From Mallotus nudiflorus (Eukaryota; Streptophyta; Magnoliopsida; Malpighiales; Euphorbiaceae): DNA of 64,000 nt. The DNA is taken from NCBI GenBank assembly GCA_947683625.1, contig CANTUR010001443.1, positions 1,792,501-1,856,500 of the forward strand, read 5' to 3'. The translations under genes and the position numbers were made by a program. Below are positions 38,201 to 50,014 of this stretch, piece after piece (the stretch's first letter is position 1; the number at the start of each line of letters is the position of its first letter). The notes under the pieces were generated by a model. The model did not search any database. It was not told the DNA's origin and saw only the letters and a list, made by a program, of their open reading frames with translations.

Positions 38201-41200
38201 TAACAGTGGGGGAAGAGATAACCTGGTCAGATAGAGAAAGTGGTTGGAAACCTAATAATTTGGAGAGAGAAATGCCAATTGCTATGATTTTTAAATTAAT
38301 GAAAGTTTGCAGCCAATATCTATAATTGAGAAAACATGTGTTGTTATATTTTATTTGTTGTTAGCGCAGGCTAACATTACATTTCTTGTTTTCATATCCA
38401 TCATCTAATTCTGTTTAAATGATTGTGGTCACAGTTCTGGATGCGGATAAGGAATTAGATACCAGCGTAGCTCCAATTGGTATTGATCTAAGCCAATTCA
38501 ATTTCGCCCTCCCTAGAGGAAGGGATGAGAAGGACTCAAATTGTTGGACTTCTCCAAATGGCAATGGATTTATGATCAGAGGAAAGACTTATCTAAAGGA
38601 TAACACTAAGGTATGTTTTTTTCTATCTAAAACATTGTTTATGGTATGTGTTATATTATATAATTCTAAGTTGCATTTTTCTCTAAAGAATTCCTTCTCG
38701 ACATTCCGTATCTTATTGTGATTATCCAAATCAAGTATTTTACTCCTTGTTTTGTAACTGTGCATTGAAAAATGCTCAGCAATTGTCCAATTCATGCTAT
38801 TTTATTTGTTATGTACTTGTGCTAATGAACATACCAATTTTATTGATTTTCAACTACTTTTTACTTTCAAAAGGAGATGAAATAGTTAAATATTTCCCTG
38901 TTCTTGCTATTATAACTACATTTTTTAGGATTGTATTATTCATCAAAAAAATAATATGTCCTTGCTCTTGTTCGATGGGGTAGTTGGTTAGATGGTGGCA
39001 TGTACTGTCTGTTTAATTGTCCATAATTTTCTTAGGAAGGTAGCAGATAGAGATTACTTTATTATATGGCTGTCATTGAATTTGCAGGTTTTTGTTTTTG
39101 ATATGGCTTGAGAACTGATTTCTTCTTTTAATCAACAATTTCAGCATTTAAAAATAAAACTATTCCTGGTGTTAGTCCCTCATACTCTCTAAGCTATTAG
39201 TTTGTGTTTTGCTAGTTTAACCACTGTGATGTATGAAGAGCAGAAAATGATTCCTGCTTAAACTTTCATATTAGATGCAACTGAGGTTGTTTTTTTTTTT
39301 ATTTAGCAGGAGTGAGATTGTTTGTGGATAGAATGTTCTTGAACTAGAAACAATGCTTGCTAGTCTTAGTTATTAACTTCCGATGTTACACTAGCTTTGC
39401 TCTTTTACTGTTCTGATAATGATTATTTTCTTTTTATTAATATCAATGTTAAATGAGGAATAACATGTTATAGAGTTGTGTTAAATAATATTATTTTCTC
39501 TTCTGTTGTTATTGATTAGGATTTTACTTTTTAACCTTTTTCAGGTAACGGGTGGCGATCCCCTTCTGAAGCTCATAGCTGTTGATTGGTTCAAGGTTGA
39601 CAGTGCTGTGGATGGAGTTTCATTGCATCCCAAGAGTCTAGTGCAGGTAAAATTATAGATTTTGATTTGAGTAACAATTTGTTTGAATAATAGATTTGGT
39701 GCTCAATATCTGCTCTATTTCAAATTGTTTCTGTTTCTTATTTGGTTTGGAATTAGCTGATTTGTGTTTTTTCATGAGCTTTTGTGTTTCACTCAAGCAG
39801 CAAGGGACATTTGTTGCTTGTGAATTTTGGGGTTCTGTGAGTAGGAAATTGCAAGATGAATCAATTTGCTAAACTGCTTGGGAAAGCAAGCTAAGAGATT
39901 ATGGGAATGTGCTAAACTGATATTTAGGCTAAACTGGAATGCTTGGATTTTTTATGGTCCATATTTTCCCTTTTAGCTTTCGTGGAGAAGACTATTTTTC
40001 ATTATAGGGTATTACTCCTGTGGCTTTAAGGAGTGCATGTTGCTATTGTATAAAGAGATTGGAAAGCTTGACTTTTTTATTTTTATCTCTTCTTTGTCTT
40101 ATTGCATGTAGGAATGATTTAGGCATAATACATTTGCAGCCCATTGTACTTGGCATAATTTGTCAGTTTGACACTTCAACTTACAATTTTGTCATTTCAA
40201 CACTTAAACTTGCCTAAAATGCACAAATATGTACTAATCTAATGACATAATGCATCTACCACTCCCTGTACTTACAACTTTTTGTCAATTTAACACTTCT
40301 ACTTGCAATTTTTGGTTAGTCAAACCCTTGAAATGTGGCACATACTGATTTTCTATTCCATGCCACGAATGCTGAGAGGAGTTCCAAAATTTTATTTTAG
40401 GTGAGTTCAGGTATTAAAATAACAAAACTATAAGTTGAAGTGTCAAACTAACAAAAGGTGAAAAGCACCGGTGGCCATGGATATATTATGCTGATGATTT
40501 ATCATTGCCCTTACAATTATTACTTTCCCATGTTTTGTTAAGAAATTCTGCTTTTATCAGACAAAGGAAAAAAGGTAGCTTTACTTTCCATTGGAACTCT
40601 TGATGTCTTGTTGTTGTGAGAATTTACTCTGTTCTGTTCACTTCATTTATCCATTTTTCATAGTCTTTGGTCCATAGTGTGTTATCATGAAGTTACCCAA
40701 ATTTACCCTGTTCTGTTCATTTTATCTACTTTTTGTTAATGCTGAATTGTTCATCCATGTTGGTCCATGCTGAATGTTGGTAAATGAGATTTGCATGGAA
40801 TTTCTTTCACTTAAAAGTGCTTTTTTATGATATTAGATTTAATTAATTGCAGTTTAATATGCTTTGAGAAGTTGTTTATCCATTAACCACACCTTTATAA
40901 TTTCAGACCGAGGCTGGGAAAAAGCTCCCGTTCATCCTTGTCATTAATCTTCAGGTATGTAGATGAATGCATTTCAATCTCTTTCAATTGTACAAGGTTG
41001 TTTGGTCCTTTGTCCTTTTCTGAATGGAGTTGCAGCTGCCGTACAAATTAATACTTCTCCTTTTGAATTGTATGATATAAAGTTCAGAATATTGTTGACT
41101 TTTTTCTTTATGTGACATTCATGCATGTTTAACATTTAACAATGAAACTTATCGTTGATTGTTTATGGAAATGAGGATTTGAATTTCCCCACAGGTTGGC

Positions 41201-44200
41201 CTGAATGTTTCAGGTGATGACCATTATAACTTGGAATTTAATAGTGTGCAGTAATCAAACAGCCATTATGATTGCATATAACTTAATTCCTGCTACTTAT
41301 TGCTGAACAACATGATGCAATTTCTTGTGTTAAACTTATAGGTAGGACTGTAACTCAATCTTCCATAGGAGCTTATATTTTAACAAGGAATGTTAGATCA
41401 TGCAAACTTCAAGATTGACAGAACTTGAAAAGGCCAACTGCGAAATGTTGCTGATGATTTGAAGATCAGAGTTCCCCATATTTCTTTGACATGGCTTCCA
41501 TATATACTGAGCTTAATTCTAATCGCCAGTAACTTTAATGTTTGTTTTCCAAATCTTGTTTAGAACCATTTTTTTTAGTGAGATGTTTAGAATCAAATCT
41601 TCATGCTCTCCTTTTGAAGGAATGTACCATGACTATAAAGTAGCCATAATGACCTCCAGGTTTGTTATTATCCAAGTCTACATGGATTATACAAAGGGAA
41701 AACCAAAGTATCCCTGGAAATTCTTCATGATAATCCTAATTGTACAGAAGAAAAATGCTGGATTTGTTAGGTTGATGAATGGTATTGACAGAGGTCATTA
41801 ATTAATGTCTTAAGATGTTCTTAGGTCTTAGAAGGTTATAATTGTCTTCAAAAGAATACTATATTTTGTTCATTTTTCAGATTCCAGCAAAACCAAACTA
41901 CAGTATGGTACTCTACTATGCCTCAGACAGGCCAGTAAACAAAAATTCTTTGTTGGGTAAATTTATTGATGGGACAGACATGTTTCGGGATTCAAGGTTT
42001 AAACTAATTCCAAGTATCATTGAGGTATCAAATACTTTTAAGCATGTGATTATGGAATACTCTAGTATCTTTTTGGTGTTTTGCTTTTGATGTTGTTTGG
42101 AGCTTATGCCTCTTTAACATTGGCAGGGATACTGGATGGTCAAGCGCGCTGTTGGGACAAAAGCTTGTCTTTTGGGGAAAGCTGTAACCTGCAAATACCT
42201 CAGACAAGACAATTTTCTAGAGGTAATACTTTCCATTATTTTCTTACTCATAGCAGGCTTACTGGAGTTCTTAAGTTCTACATTCATAATATGGTGATAC
42301 GTACATTTTCATTTTGGCAATTTCAGGATCTTAGATGATAGATTGGATTTTACTACTAATTAACAATTATTTGTATAATAAGCTTGAGTGTAAAAACTGG
42401 ATACGTATGTCTTAAATCATTCCTTTCCTTTTTTGGACTTACTATGGAGTATGAACACCATTTGTCTTCATTTTCTTTCCAGCAATTAGCCTAGTATGGA
42501 ATTCAACAATATGCATTGCAAGTTCTTTGTTGTTGAGAAAGTTGTTATTTAGATTTTGTTTCTGAGAAAAAAAAAAAGGAAAAACATGAAATTCCATTAC
42601 TGCTATAATGAAGATTAATTTTTCCATCACTATATGTCTGTTTTGAATCCAATCTGACGAAGATGCTGCCCTAATTATTTTTGTTGTCCATGATATCATA
42701 CATCTGTAACCATAAGGTCAGACCTCTGCACTTTTCAAAAAAAAAAATCAGACCTCTGCCCATTATGGCTCCCTGTTTACTTAACTTGCAACTGCATTAT
42801 ACATTTTACTCATTCCTTTTTCAACCATTAAAGAGCATAGAGATATACATCTATGATATATTAATAATTTGAAATTAATGGTATGCATCTGTAATCTATA
42901 ATAAAAAAATCAAGGGTGAGCCATGGTGCCATTGTGAATTTTAGATGACCAGAAGCTTAAGAGTTGAAAATATCTGCTCTGCTGAACAATATAGCTTCAT
43001 TTACATAAATTGACTACACTGAGAAAGAATCAATTAAAATTTTCTACTATGGTTCCATTACAAATTTTTTAATTTCAGGTATAACATAACTTTAAAATTC
43101 TTATCTGATGGTGTGAAACTCATAAAAAAGGTGCTTTGACATTTTGTTGTACTAGTAGATGGTATTTGTTCTAGAAAGTCAGAAGTCTGTAGATTGACTA
43201 GTTTAGTGGAGATTGTCTACTTTAATGGTTCCACTTCTGTGGTCCAAAATCTTGTGGTAATTCTGTTGGAAGCACCAGGTTATATGCTGATGACGCCTTT
43301 GCATGCATTTTATAAAACAGTCTGTACCTGCTTTATGCATCAATAATTGAATGTGTAGCAAAATATGCTTTTGTACTTATTGACATGGCTGGGATTGTCT
43401 TGAACTAACCTGATTGCTTGGTAAGACTAGCAGCCAGTCATATTTTTTACTTGGTTTTTTTGCTAAGATTTTTGAGCTTAAGCACCTGTTTCTTAGTCCT
43501 AATGCTTGTTAGTTGTTCCTTTCTTTTATGCAGATTGATGTAGACATTGGATCATCCTCTGTGGCAAGGAGTGTCATTGGCATTGTCCTTGGATATGTTA
43601 CAAGCTTAGTTGTTGATCTGGCAATTTTGATTGAGGTTTGTGCATTATGGCGTTTATTTCTGAAAAAGTTTCCTTCTGGTAAAGACATGTGCACTTGATA
43701 ATAGGCTTTGGACCTTGATTTGTGATGCAGTATCTTTTGCAATCTCCTGTTCATGAAACTTTTTTATAAACGATTTAGTTACTTGATGTTTTTCTGCTGG
43801 TATTGTTTTGCCCTTCAATGTCAAGTGTACACTACTTGTTGTTTTTGTAATTCTTAAAATCTTGAATTGGTTGTTTTTTATCGTACCATGTAACTTATAA
43901 GTGCTTTTGAATTGCAATGTCATAGAATCCACTTGCATCATATCTTGACGCTACAAATTGATTGTGTAGCATTCTCGTGTAGCTTTAAATGGGAAAAAGG
44001 CAGCAGCATATTAACAAATATTGGTTCTAACACACGCACAGTTAATGTCCTTGCAAAAGGAGATAAGATGTTTAAATAAAGTATAAACACATCTTGTGGG
44101 TGGTGAAAACTGAGACCGACACTAGCCTCAAATTCACTATTTGATTGGCACATGTTCTTTCCAACTAACATAACTTTCACCTGAATGACTGCAAAAGCAA

Positions 44201-44686
44201 ATGTCTAGATCTAAGGCTGAAAAGGTGCAATTTATGCATAAGAATGTTAAATCTGTGGTTGAAATTGAGAACCAATTGCGGGCAGACTGTTGTCTGATCA
44301 CCTTGATATTTCCTCTTGTTTTGCTTGGGGTTCTTATATATATATATATATATATATATTGTGTTATGCCTTTATAAAAGTGTGGCGCTGTTTGATTATG
44401 AGTATATTTGTGTCTTGCTTTTTCCTACTTTATAGCGATAATGCTATCGAGTGTAGATGTAATTGAAGTCCGAGCTCTTTCTATCTTAAAACTTACCGAT
44501 TATTCATTCTTACTCTTGAATGCATGCACCTCATAAACATTGAGATATTGATCATTCCCTATATATACACATTAAGAGCTGCTGTGCTTGCAGGCAAAAG
44601 AAGAGGCAGAGTTGCCTGAGTATATTCTTGGGACTGTCCGGCTAAATCGTGTGAGGCTCGACACTGCTGTACATTTGGAGTTGTAG
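23265..44686 (+). CDS. EDR2-like: ENHANCED DISEASE RESISTANCE 2-like protein (PH-START-DUF1336), 22 exons
   Basis: Coding exons: 23265-23639, 24041-24115, 24366-24419, 25159-25224, 25505-25563, 26222-26298, 32415-32540, 32958-32992, 33929-34029, 34130-34225, 34967-35031, 35633-35704, 36285-36455, 37486-37685, 37929-37995, 38435-38610, 39545-39646, 40907-40954, 41881-42024, 42127-42222, 43534-43635, 44594-44686. All introns are GT-AG and the 2400 nt form 799 codons plus TAG. Residues 1-79 are low complexity (Asn-rich, then Lys-Glu repeats). A PH domain spans about 81-195 (starting EYFGWVYHLG, helix Trp180), a START lipid-binding domain about 255-465, a Ser/Asp/Glu-rich linker about 475-524, and DUF1336/EDR2_C from C583-W584 to the end. 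It resembles the Arabidopsis At2g28320-type member rather than EDR2 itself. EDR2 limits salicylate-dependent cell death and binds phosphatidylinositol 4-phosphate; a similar role here is inferred. Intron 6 holds a Copia element and intron 17 a MITE; neither disturbs the exons. Confidence 0.95.
24837..24865. repeat. Short perfect hairpin in intron 3 of the EDR2-like gene
   Basis: AGTATGCATCA is followed by a 7-base loop and its exact reverse complement TGATGCATACT. It may be a remnant of a small transposon; no TSD was found. Confidence 0.5.
27112..27324 (-). repeat. 3' LTR of the Copia element
   Basis: The LTR reads TGTAATCAGAC at its left edge and CCTGTAACA at its right edge on the + strand. 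It keeps the TG...CA ends. Confidence 0.95.
27325..27336 (-). promoter_or_regulatory. Polypurine tract of the Copia element
   Basis: On the minus strand this reads CTTGAGGGGGAG directly next to the 3' LTR, the usual plus-strand primer of plant Copia elements. Confidence 0.9.
27340..28860 (-). pseudogene. Copia reverse transcriptase and RNase H, broken
   Basis: Going down the minus strand, the reading shows KWVFAMKINLDGS and LVAKGYTQTYKVDYSDTFSP (about 28590-28720), then an open stretch from 28548 to 27889 with LHQLDIKNVFLHGDLQEE-type residues, PPGFVAQGE, SLYGLKQSSRSW and the catalytic box LVVNVDDIV. The box has Asn where the family normally has Tyr (YVDD). RNase H remnants follow (27340-27888): FSDAD, VSQSSAKFEYRA, CDNHAAIHI, HERTKYIEIDCHF. 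In-frame stops (one replaces Trp just before LHQLDIKN, one follows FSDAD) and a frameshift inactivate it. Confidence 0.92.
28861..29308 (-). pseudogene. Copia integrase-RT linker
   Basis: This stretch encodes the variable Pro/Ser-rich linker usual between integrase and reverse transcriptase (for example TPCPDEPDSSSSDSVLSDD). The word 'acatctaatgcattcatact' at 28927 is a near duplicate of DNA at about 28785, so a small internal duplication is likely. Confidence 0.6.
29309..30228 (-). pseudogene. Copia GAG-pre-integrase and integrase core, broken
   Basis: The open piece 30228-29779 includes HCRLGHPS and CESCQFAKHH, the HHCC zinc-binding motif, then LIHFDGWGP with the first catalytic Asp region and VDDYSR. 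A second piece, 29635-29309, has SQNGVAETKNRHLLETARAL, the region of the catalytic Glu, and FWADAVSTACFLINQMP. The DNA between them (29636-29778) no longer keeps the frame. Integrase would insert the cDNA copy; this one is inactive. Confidence 0.92.
30644..31411 (-). pseudogene. Copia gag, zinc knuckle shifted out of frame
   Basis: The frame is open for 255 codons from MAEKKTIVVHDVVPMMF and has LNSTNYLDWSQTIELYL and LVGLPSEFETAKSQILSS, typical of plant Copia gag (Retrotran_gag/UBN2 type), the capsid protein. It ends in a TAG just before the nucleocapsid zinc knuckle: CHYCHKLSHFKQDC (CX2CX4HX4C) follows at once in a different frame (about 30595-30640). One small indel thus removes the RNA-binding motif from gag. 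Confidence 0.9.
31966..31977 (-). promoter_or_regulatory. Copia primer-binding site (initiator tRNA-Met)
   Basis: On the minus strand this reads TGGTATCAGAGC, the standard complement of the 3' end of initiator tRNA-Met, directly next to the 5' LTR. Confidence 0.95.
31978..32190 (-). repeat. 5' LTR of the Copia element
   Basis: This 213-bp copy aligns without gaps to the LTR at 27112-27324. Its left edge reads TATAATCAGAC, so the TG terminus next to the primer-binding site is mutated to TA. Confidence 0.95.
40122..40492. mobile_element. Mutator-type MITE in intron 17 of the EDR2-like gene
   Basis: Terminal inverted repeats of about 90 bp begin GGCATAATACATTTGCAG on the left and, reverse complemented, AGCATAATATATCCATGG on the right. 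Both contain GTTTGACACTTCAACTTA. The flanks AATGATTTA (40113-40121) and GATGATTTA (40493-40501) match at 8 of 9 positions, as expected for a Mutator-like 9-bp duplication. There is no coding capacity, so movement would have needed a transposase supplied from elsewhere. Confidence 0.85.
44335..44359. repeat. (TA)n microsatellite in intron 21
   Basis: An uninterrupted TA run, 235 bp upstream of the last exon of the EDR2-like gene. Confidence 0.9.
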
Positions 44687-47154
44687 CAGTTTCATTTTTA
44701 ACATTCTATATTTTTTTTATTCTCTATGGACAAGTATGCTATTGTTTAGGGAGGCATATCCCCAGGTTTTGCAAATTAGTGTAGAATTTTACACCACAAC
44801 AAGGATATGGACTTCTAAATTTAGTGATTTGTACATAACACGATTGTATACCTACACCCGCCCATGCAAACATAAAAAAAAAAAAAAATTTGGATAAACA
44901 GCCTGCCCATAATGTGAGCTGGATGTCCATATATATTTGGTTTGCAGCTTATTTTTGTGAAGGGAGGACAAAAATTGAGTTCATGCTTAGACTCTTGTAC
45001 GCTTACATGATGCTCAGCTTGTATTTGTTCATTGAGAAACTTGTTTATTTATTTCAATATAGAATAAAGAGTGGATCATACAATTACGGACAGCCAGACT
45101 ATTCTTGAAAACTTTCTTAACCCTAGTTTGTTAAAATTTATGTTTTTTCTCCATGTTCAGTTGTCAGTTATTTTATTGTGATGATCTCTGATCACTGGCA
45201 GAGATGTCTTATTTTTCTTTGGAAAAAGCAGTTTTGTAGCCTGTTTAATTTTTCTTCAATGTTTTACGCTGGGATATCTTTAGCTTTTGCTGTTCTAATC
45301 ATTTCGCTTCGTGTCTTGATATGAGTACGACCGCCATTTAATCATGGCTAGTATTTTGCTTCACATGCCGTGTCCAGACTTCAGAGTTTAGCTGGCAGTG
45401 GGGAAAAGAAACAATGTTGGATAACAGTGTTCAGCTTGAGATGTAGATTTCTATAATATTGAAAGCTGCTAAACATTATTGTTTTGTTCTGTTTGTTTAT
45501 ATTGCTTTTAACATTACCAAAACTGTTCTCAGCATCTGTTCTGCTTTTCTATCATTTTAAGTAGCGCATCACTGGGTAACTACTAATTGCATTTCTTATC
45601 CATTACTGCCATTGCTGATGCTGCCACTTACAACCAACCATTGTCCTAATCACTTCTCTAAAATGGGTGCCACCACCTTCATTATCACAGCCAATAAAAA
45701 TATTAAAACATCAAAATGTTACATCAGAAGAAATATATTGCTTTCTATTCAAAGTCTAAATTGAGCTGTACTCATGACCTAGCTCTTCGATGCCTTTTCT
45801 GAACCTATCTGCATAATAAATTAATCCACTGTATATATTTGATTAATATATGAATTTAAAATGTATTTTTAGGTTTTAATTTCTACGGTTTTAAGTAAAG
45901 ATTAAACTTCGTTAAATTTAAATCACAAATGGAAAGGAACGACAAATGGAAGTGGCCCTTTCTTATAAACAACTTTACCTACTGCACCTACTTTCCCCAT
46001 ATTTCATAGCTTTATTGCATTATGCCTTTCGAACAACTGACATTTTGTGTTTGTTGAATGTTTACGTTGTGTTTAGCATATTAGTTTCCGCACCGAATAA
46101 TTCACTTTGACTAGTATAGGATCTGATTATTCACCATTTTCTTTTCTGTAAGCCTCTAAAATGCCAAAACTGTTCCTGGCATTGGCCACAATGGATAACC
46201 AAACCATTAAATGAACATTTACATTGACTAGTGGTTTTCTTTTAAATAAAAATTTAGGTGTTATACATAGTCCAATCATGTGACTCTTACCAATGCAATC
46301 CTGTGCATTATATTTTCTTTTTTTTTAAAAAAAATAATAATAATATCCACTACTTATAGGTAGAATTTTAAATTCCATCCCTCAATAAAACTTATGCATA
46401 TATATGTATATACTAGAAATTACTTTTCAAGCATTATAATCAAGTAAAAAAAATACTTTATGTTTTGAAACATTTAGGACAAAACCCCTTATATGAACGT
46501 CTTTTTGCAATTTTATGCCAAAAGTTTAAAAGAAATTACCAAATTATGGTAATTTTTTGAAAATTCTACTTTTATGGTAATTTTAAAATAATTATCAATT
46601 TATGGTAGTTTTTAATAATGTAGCATTAGGTAAAAGATTTCACCACTTTTCCGCTGGTCAAAGTAGCAAAATTGTTTTTTATTTTTATTTTTTAAAAGGG
46701 CATTTCGCCACTTCAAGTGGTGGAATGCTAGGTTTTTTTATTTTAAAATAATTTTTTAATAATGGTTGTATATAATGTAATGTAATTTTACATGTAAATT
46801 TATAATAATAATAATAATTATTATTATTATATTTGATATTATGATTATTATTATTATTAATTAAAAAAAAAGGGAAAATATTTTGAAATAGTTTAATAAT
46901 ATTATCATTAGTTTAAAAATAAAAATTTAATAAAATATAAAGAAAAAAAGTTAGAAAGGTCTGGTTCGAATCTTATTATTATATGGTAAAGGACTATTTC
47001 ACCATTCTTAATGACGGAATGGTCCTATGATTTTATTATTATTATTATTAACATGCATTCTTTCAGCTTGACTATTCTCAAAAAAATTTATATGAAGTAG
47101 AAAACCCTATTAAAGAAAATTTATTACTATTCTCATTTCATCAATCAAAAAGGT
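44687..47154. other. Downstream flank of the EDR2-like gene
   Basis: The 3' UTR follows the stop, with a possible AATAAA at 45063-45068. The rest is AT-rich intergenic DNA without a supported gene. From 46600 to 47040 it carries several imperfect palindromes around 'ttcgccacttc' and 'ttcaccattc' words. Confidence 0.5.
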
Positions 47155-47962
47155 GAAATGAGTAGGGCAAAACAACGGTCAATTCGGTTTGATTGTATAT
47201 GTGCTAAAATTGAACGGTTTTAAAGAGTATAATTTGGGGACCAAACCAAACCAAATGAAGTTTAATAACTAAAAGGTTGGTGTAAGCGGCAGGGTTTAGT
47301 GCACGTTCAAGTGTTTGGCGATCACGGCACTATATGGACTCGAGGCTCACTAGAAAATACGATATAGGTCTTAAGCCTATTCGGAGATGGAGTTGCCACC
47401 CGGATAAAAGTCGGGACACACTGTACAACAACTGGATCCCACAGAGGTTCCCAGAAGCCGTCATCAGAGATCGGGTTCGGAAACTGGATATGAGCGATTG
47501 AATGCTCACCCAACCTTGCGGTTGGTCTCCGTTTGTGTTTTGCGTTTTATTACCATTTAATTATTTAATTATTTCCTCATTTACCACACGTAATAAAATT
47601 GCCTTCGGATAATTGTCAAATTTTATAATCAAATCTGAGTTTGCACATTAGTCCAATTTTATACCTTTAAGTCCCAACATTCAAAAAACACAGTAAATAA
47701 AATAAAAAATAATTTACAACCATACATTCAAAATTAAATAGGAGAAATGAATTAAGGATTACAACGCTTTTATTATACAAAACATAATAGAATAAACAGA
47801 AAATAAATCAAAAATAAACAGAAGTAAAAATAATAATAAGCATACAAATATTTAATTAAGCCAGATAATAAAATAACTGTAAAAATAAGACTGAAAATAT
47901 AGAAATATAAAAATACATAAAAATAAAAATAAAAATAAAAATAAAAGAAAAATAAAAAAAAT

Positions 47963-47990
47963 GGCGACGCCTCTTCAAAGAGGCGTCGCC
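47963..47990. repeat. 13-bp perfect inverted repeat in the palindrome-rich LTR
   Basis: GGCGACGCCTCTT, a CA spacer, then AAGAGGCGTCGCC. This is the longest perfect stem among the palindrome clusters of this LTR. Confidence 0.95.
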
Positions 47991-48406
47991 TCTAGCCATG
48001 GGGCGTCTCCTAACACCTCATGGCAAAGAGGCGATGGGCTCTAAGCAATATTCATGTAAAAATTTGATTAATATATTAAATTTTGACAAAAAAAATACAC
48101 AGAAATACTTTTGTCATTCTACTGGTAAAGTGGCTGAAAAATGAACAAATTCAGAGTACAAAAATCTAATTATATGAATAGTAATTTTTGAAATAGCAAA
48201 AATACATGCAGTAATATGACATTAAACTAAAACCACGTAAAATTTTGAGTAACACACCAAATGGGAGCAAACAAAATATATGGTCATGTTCGTGTCACTT
48301 TTCTGATGAAATGTCTGAAAGAAAAAAAAACTTTTGAGCACAAAATTTTTTTCTTATGAACAGTGATATTGGTAATAGGAAAATAAAGAAAGTTAACTTT
48401 TAAAGT

Positions 48407-48512
48407 GGCGATCACCTCTCTATCGCCTCTGTAGTGAGGCGATCGCCTCTTTGCAGAATGATCTAAGAGGCAATCGCCTCTCCACAAAGACGATCAAAGA
48501 GGCAATCGCCTG
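48407..48512. repeat. Palindrome cluster (GAGGCGATCGCCTC family), middle group
   Basis: Copies include one exact GAGGCGATCGCCTC (48436-48449) and near copies GAGGCAATCGCCTC (48467-48480) and GAGGCAATCGCCTG (48499-48512), plus partial copies at 48407 and 48422. Confidence 0.9.
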
Positions 48513-49108
48513 ACCAACAAATGTAAACAACTCTCACAGACAATAAACTTAGTTTTAAAATAATCAATACTTAATGTAAATAAATGAAACTTGCAATGAA
48601 ATAAGAATTTTTCTCAAAATAATTGACCCTCAGAGGTATGGACTTGATTTTTTTGCACACTCGAATGCAAGGTTTTTCCTTCTTCTTCTCAAGGACCGAT
48701 TTCTTCCCCAAAAATCTTTCCTTTTTTCCAGAACCTTTTTTTTGTGTTTTAGAGCTTGCACTTTCTTCTCCCTCTCTAAACCTCTCAGATTTTTTTTTTC
48801 GTCAACCCCCAACTTTTTCTTCTTTTTGTGAACCCCTCTTTTTTCTATCAACCCTCTACTGCCGCTCTGCAGATCTCTTTTTTCTTCCTTTTTTCCTTTT
48901 CTAGATTTCCTCCTCTCCTTTCATTTTATCTCTTCTCCACCTAATCCCTCCCCTACTCTCTTCATCATTACCATCCCTTTTTTAGCCCACACTTTTCCCC
49001 AAAAATCAACTATTCTTGCTGTAATTGCAGAGCAAGAACAGGTGGAGACCCACCAACTTGTTGTCCTTGATAAATGTCATTTAATGCAGTAGTATGTGGT
49101 CTGGTGAA

Positions 49109-49193
49109 GAGGCGAGCACCTCGATGAAGAGGCGAGCGCCTCTGTGAAGAGACGATCGCCTCTTCACTCAACTGCCAAAGAGGCGATTACCTC
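49109..49193. repeat. Palindrome cluster (GAGGCGATCGCCTC family), right group
   Basis: Four copies: GAGGCGAGCACCTC (49109), GAGGCGAGCGCCTC (49129), GAGACGATCGCCTC (49149) and GAGGCGATTACCTC (49180). The first three are spaced exactly 20 bp apart, start to start. Confidence 0.92.
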
Positions 49194-50014
49194 TTTAGCT
49201 CATAGGTTTGGGCCTTTTGGGCCAAAAAGTTTGGGCTTGCATAGGTTCAGGTTCTTTGGGCTTAGGCGTTTAGGTCCAATCTCAAAAAGATTTCGAGCTT
49301 CACTTGCATTCGAGTTTTGAGTTTTCTCATCATTGGGCTTGACAACGGGCCAATCAAACTGAGCATCCTTAATTTGTCCCCTAACACAGGCCGACCAAAT
49401 CAGGTGTCTACAGTTGGTTACTAAAATGTGTCGGTTATTTCGATTTAATTACATCAGTTTGGGCTTTAAAATTGATAGTCCACAGATAAAATATAAACGT
49501 CTCTTATATTTTTTCATTACTTTGATGTACAAAAATTTAAATTACAGTTATAAAAGTAAATTTGGCCCAAAGGCCATTGACTATAAAGTCATTTACAAAA
49601 TATTTCTTAACCCAAAAAATGGCTCAATTGAAATATACAAAAGCATGTCTATAATATACAAAAAATGGATGCAAACTATATACAAAATAATAATTTTCCA
49701 TGCATTGCAAAAAATTAAGTAGACATCAGGTTGAAGCATAGCAAGGTTGTTAAATGTTGGCTATGACTGGAAGAAGTCCCATACAAGAACAAATAAAAAT
49801 AAAATACAAGTGAGTCATAGAATTGAAAACTAATCAACAATGAAAATGCATATATTCAAATGAGGCTCAAGATATGTATGTATCAATCAAACCAAGAATG
49901 TAGCCACATATCTGATAGCTAATAAAAAGTAACTTAAGCATGCACTTTGGCATGTCAAAATACATAAGCATGGAAGTATCATCATCGCCTTAAACTTGCA
50001 CAGCCACAACCCAC

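Larger units (their letters stand above)
47281..49412. mobile_element. Solo LTR rich in GAGGCGATCGCCTC palindromes
   Basis: The element runs from TGTAAGCGGCAGGG (47281) to GGTGTCTACA (49412). It has TG...CA ends and an exact 5-bp duplication GTTGG (47276-47280 and 49413-49417). It is 2132 bp with no internal genes, and it lies inside the left part of the hAT element. Read from the right on the minus strand it starts TGTAGACACC, a start I associate with Tat/Ogre-type Ty3/gypsy LTRs, so the minus orientation is likelier, though not proven. It holds a C/T-rich tract (48650-48990) and three clusters of a 14-bp palindrome. Confidence 0.9.

Noticed and set aside
47322..47513. Minus-strand frame MGEHSIAHIQFPNPISDDGF and onward
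   Set aside because: It lies within the solo LTR 47281-49412; a short, GC-richer part of the LTR with no known protein match.
48623..48904. Phe/Ser-rich plus-strand frame and Lys-rich minus-strand frame
   Set aside because: Both are products of the C/T-rich tract in the same LTR.
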